A stretch of DNA of 6,875 nt from NCBI GenBank assembly GCA_947460915.1, contig CANHKJ010000166.1, positions 1 to 6,875 of the forward strand, read 5' to 3'. Both the position numbers and the translations under genes were made by a program. This document shows, piece after piece, positions 5,780 to 6,875 of this stretch (the first letter of the stretch is position 1; each line of letters begins with the position of its first letter). Under the pieces are notes generated by a model that was not told the origin of the DNA, did not search any database, and worked only from the letters and a program-made list of their open reading frames with translations. This DNA comes from Verrucomicrobiia bacterium. GTDB lineage: Bacteria; Verrucomicrobiota; Verrucomicrobiia; Verrucomicrobiales; Akkermansiaceae.

Positions 5780-6874
5780 TCACTGACGATACCGCGCAAG
5801 CCAGTGAGCATAGGGAGCAGGCAGCACCCATGCTGGATTTTCTTCAGCCAATTCCTGCGCCGCAGCGTAGCTCCAGTGTGGATTCGCCAAGTGCGCGCGT
5901 CCAATCAACGCCACGTCCAGTTGACCATCGGCAATTGCCGCATCAGCCACTTTCGGTTGCTCAAAACCCCAGGCCGATGATACGGGAATGTCCGCCTCGC
6001 GACGAATCCGCTCAGCCACTGGACCCAGAAATGCTGGACCCCAGGGAATATTCGAGTCTGGTGTCGAAAACCCTACGCTCACGCTCAACAAATCAAGGCC
6101 TTCTTTTTTAAACAAACGCGCCAGCTCAACCGATTCCGCCATGGTTTCTTCATCATGACCATCATACTCGATCACGCCGTAACGAGCCGTCAGAGGCAAA
6201 TGCTGCGGCCATACCACCCGCACCGCGCGAAGGGTATCGAGCAAAAATCGGCTGCGATTCTCAAAACTACCGCCATACTCATCCGTGCGCTTGTTCGCGT
6301 GACGCGACATAAAACTTTGACCGAGATAACCGTGGGCAAAATGCAGCTCCAACCACTCAAATCCTGCCTCTAGAGCCCGACGCGCCGCATTGACATAATC
6401 CGCCTGCACCCGCGCGATGTCCTCGTGCGTCATTTCTCGTGGCACCCGGCTCAAACCACCACCAAACGCCAAGGCCGAAGGCGAAATCGTTTCCCACGCC
6501 CGTGGATCGTCCAGAGCCATGTGATCATCGCCTTCCCATGGTCGATTCGCACTCGCCTTGCGCCCTGCATGAGCAATTTGAATGCCTGCCACCGCTCCCG
6601 CCTTGCGAATCGCCTTCGCGATCGGAGCCAGTGCCGCAGCTTGCTCGTCTGACCACAAGCCCGTGCAGCCCGGAGAGATCCGTCCCTCGGGGGCAACAGC
6701 TGTCGCTTCCACCACTACCAATCCGGCACCACCGCGAGCCAAGGCTGTGTAATGCGCGTCATGCCAATCATTGGCTACGCCATCCACGGCCATGTATTGA
6801 CACATCGGCGGAATCCCGATGCGATTGCGTAAAGTAAGGCTCTTGAGGCTATATGGAGAAAAAAGTGAGGACAT
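5780..6874 (-). CDS. xenA: XenA-type old yellow enzyme (NADPH:flavin ene-reductase)
   Basis: FMN-dependent ene-reductase of the YqjM/XenA (class III) branch of the old yellow enzymes. It uses NAD(P)H to reduce activated C=C bonds; the Pseudomonas enzyme also reduces nitro compounds such as nitroglycerin. It is a cytosolic (beta/alpha)8 barrel of 364 aa, the family's normal length. Every residue recalled for Pseudomonas XenA sits at the same number: Cys25 and Tyr27 (PPMCQYM), His178, His181 and Tyr183 (ELHFAHGYL), Arg231, Trp302 (SSAWGF) and the C-terminal Trp358 (PYAHWLARYR). GIQIAHAGRKASANRPWEG (97-115) and TDEYGGSFENRSRF (197-210) are also characteristic. The ATG lies one base from the right edge, so promoter and ribosome binding site are not visible, but the N-terminus aligns from residue 1. 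It converges with the small membrane gene. Substrate in this organism is unknown. Confidence 0.97.
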   Translation of the reverse strand: MSSLFSPYSLKSLTLRNRIGIPPMCQYMAVDGVANDWHDAHYTALARGGAGLVVVEATAVAPEGRISPGCTGLWSDEQAAALAPIAKAIRKAGAVAGIQIAHAGRKASANRPWEGDDHMALDDPRAWETISPSALAFGGGLSRVPREMTHEDIARVQADYVNAARRALEAGFEWLELHFAHGYLGQSFMSRHANKRTDEYGGSFENRSRFLLDTLRAVRVVWPQHLPLTARYGVIEYDGHDEETMAESVELARLFKKEGLDLLSVSVGFSTPDSNIPWGPAFLGPVAERIRREADIPVSSAWGFEQPKVADAAIADGQLDVALIGRAHLANPHWSYAAAQELAEENPAWVLPAPYAHWLARYRQ

Positions 6875-6875
6875 G

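Noticed and set aside
5764..5786. TCAGT...ACTGA inverted repeat at the xenA stop as a terminator
   Set aside because: Five AT-containing pairs with a 13-nt loop and no following T run on the minus strand; too weak to call.

Overview
The window looks like an ordinary stretch of bacterial chromosome. It carries five clear housekeeping or metabolic genes, one conserved-looking gene of uncertain function, one orphan membrane protein and the first codons of an eighth gene. Several things suggest a Verrucomicrobia-type (PVC group) genome: most starts lack a Shine-Dalgarno sequence, LepB has an unusually large insert, a squalene/phytoene synthase-like start overlaps lepB, and one intergenic region holds a 'TTCGCG' dispersed-repeat remnant. 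This is inference; there is no rRNA or other phylogenetic marker here.

Layout. Positions 1-2363 are read on the minus strand in the order aroG (DAHP synthase, shikimate pathway), lepB (signal peptidase I), then the first 17 codons of a probable squalene/phytoene synthase whose ATG overlaps the lepB stop. Short gaps suggest one transcript. An AT-rich divergent spacer (2364-2588) separates this group from a plus-strand run: a winged-helix protein with a degenerate restriction-endonuclease-like domain (2589-3608), an AlgH/YqgE family protein (3720-4277), the PurQ glutaminase subunit of FGAM synthase (4359-5066) and a small, lower-GC multi-span membrane protein (5195-5620). A convergent minus-strand gene at the right edge (5780-6874) encodes a XenA-type old yellow enzyme. 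The convergent spacer before it carries a small repeat and a 12-bp perfect palindrome.

The genes do not form one pathway. AroG feeds aromatic amino acid synthesis, PurQ feeds purine synthesis, LepB processes secreted proteins, and XenA is a flavin ene-reductase. No mobile element, tRNA, rRNA, CRISPR array or obvious new multi-gene system is visible. The best candidates for a second look are the wHTH plus nuclease-fold gene with apparently replaced catalytic residues, the large LepB insert, the orphan membrane gene, and a change in strand composition near position 1300.
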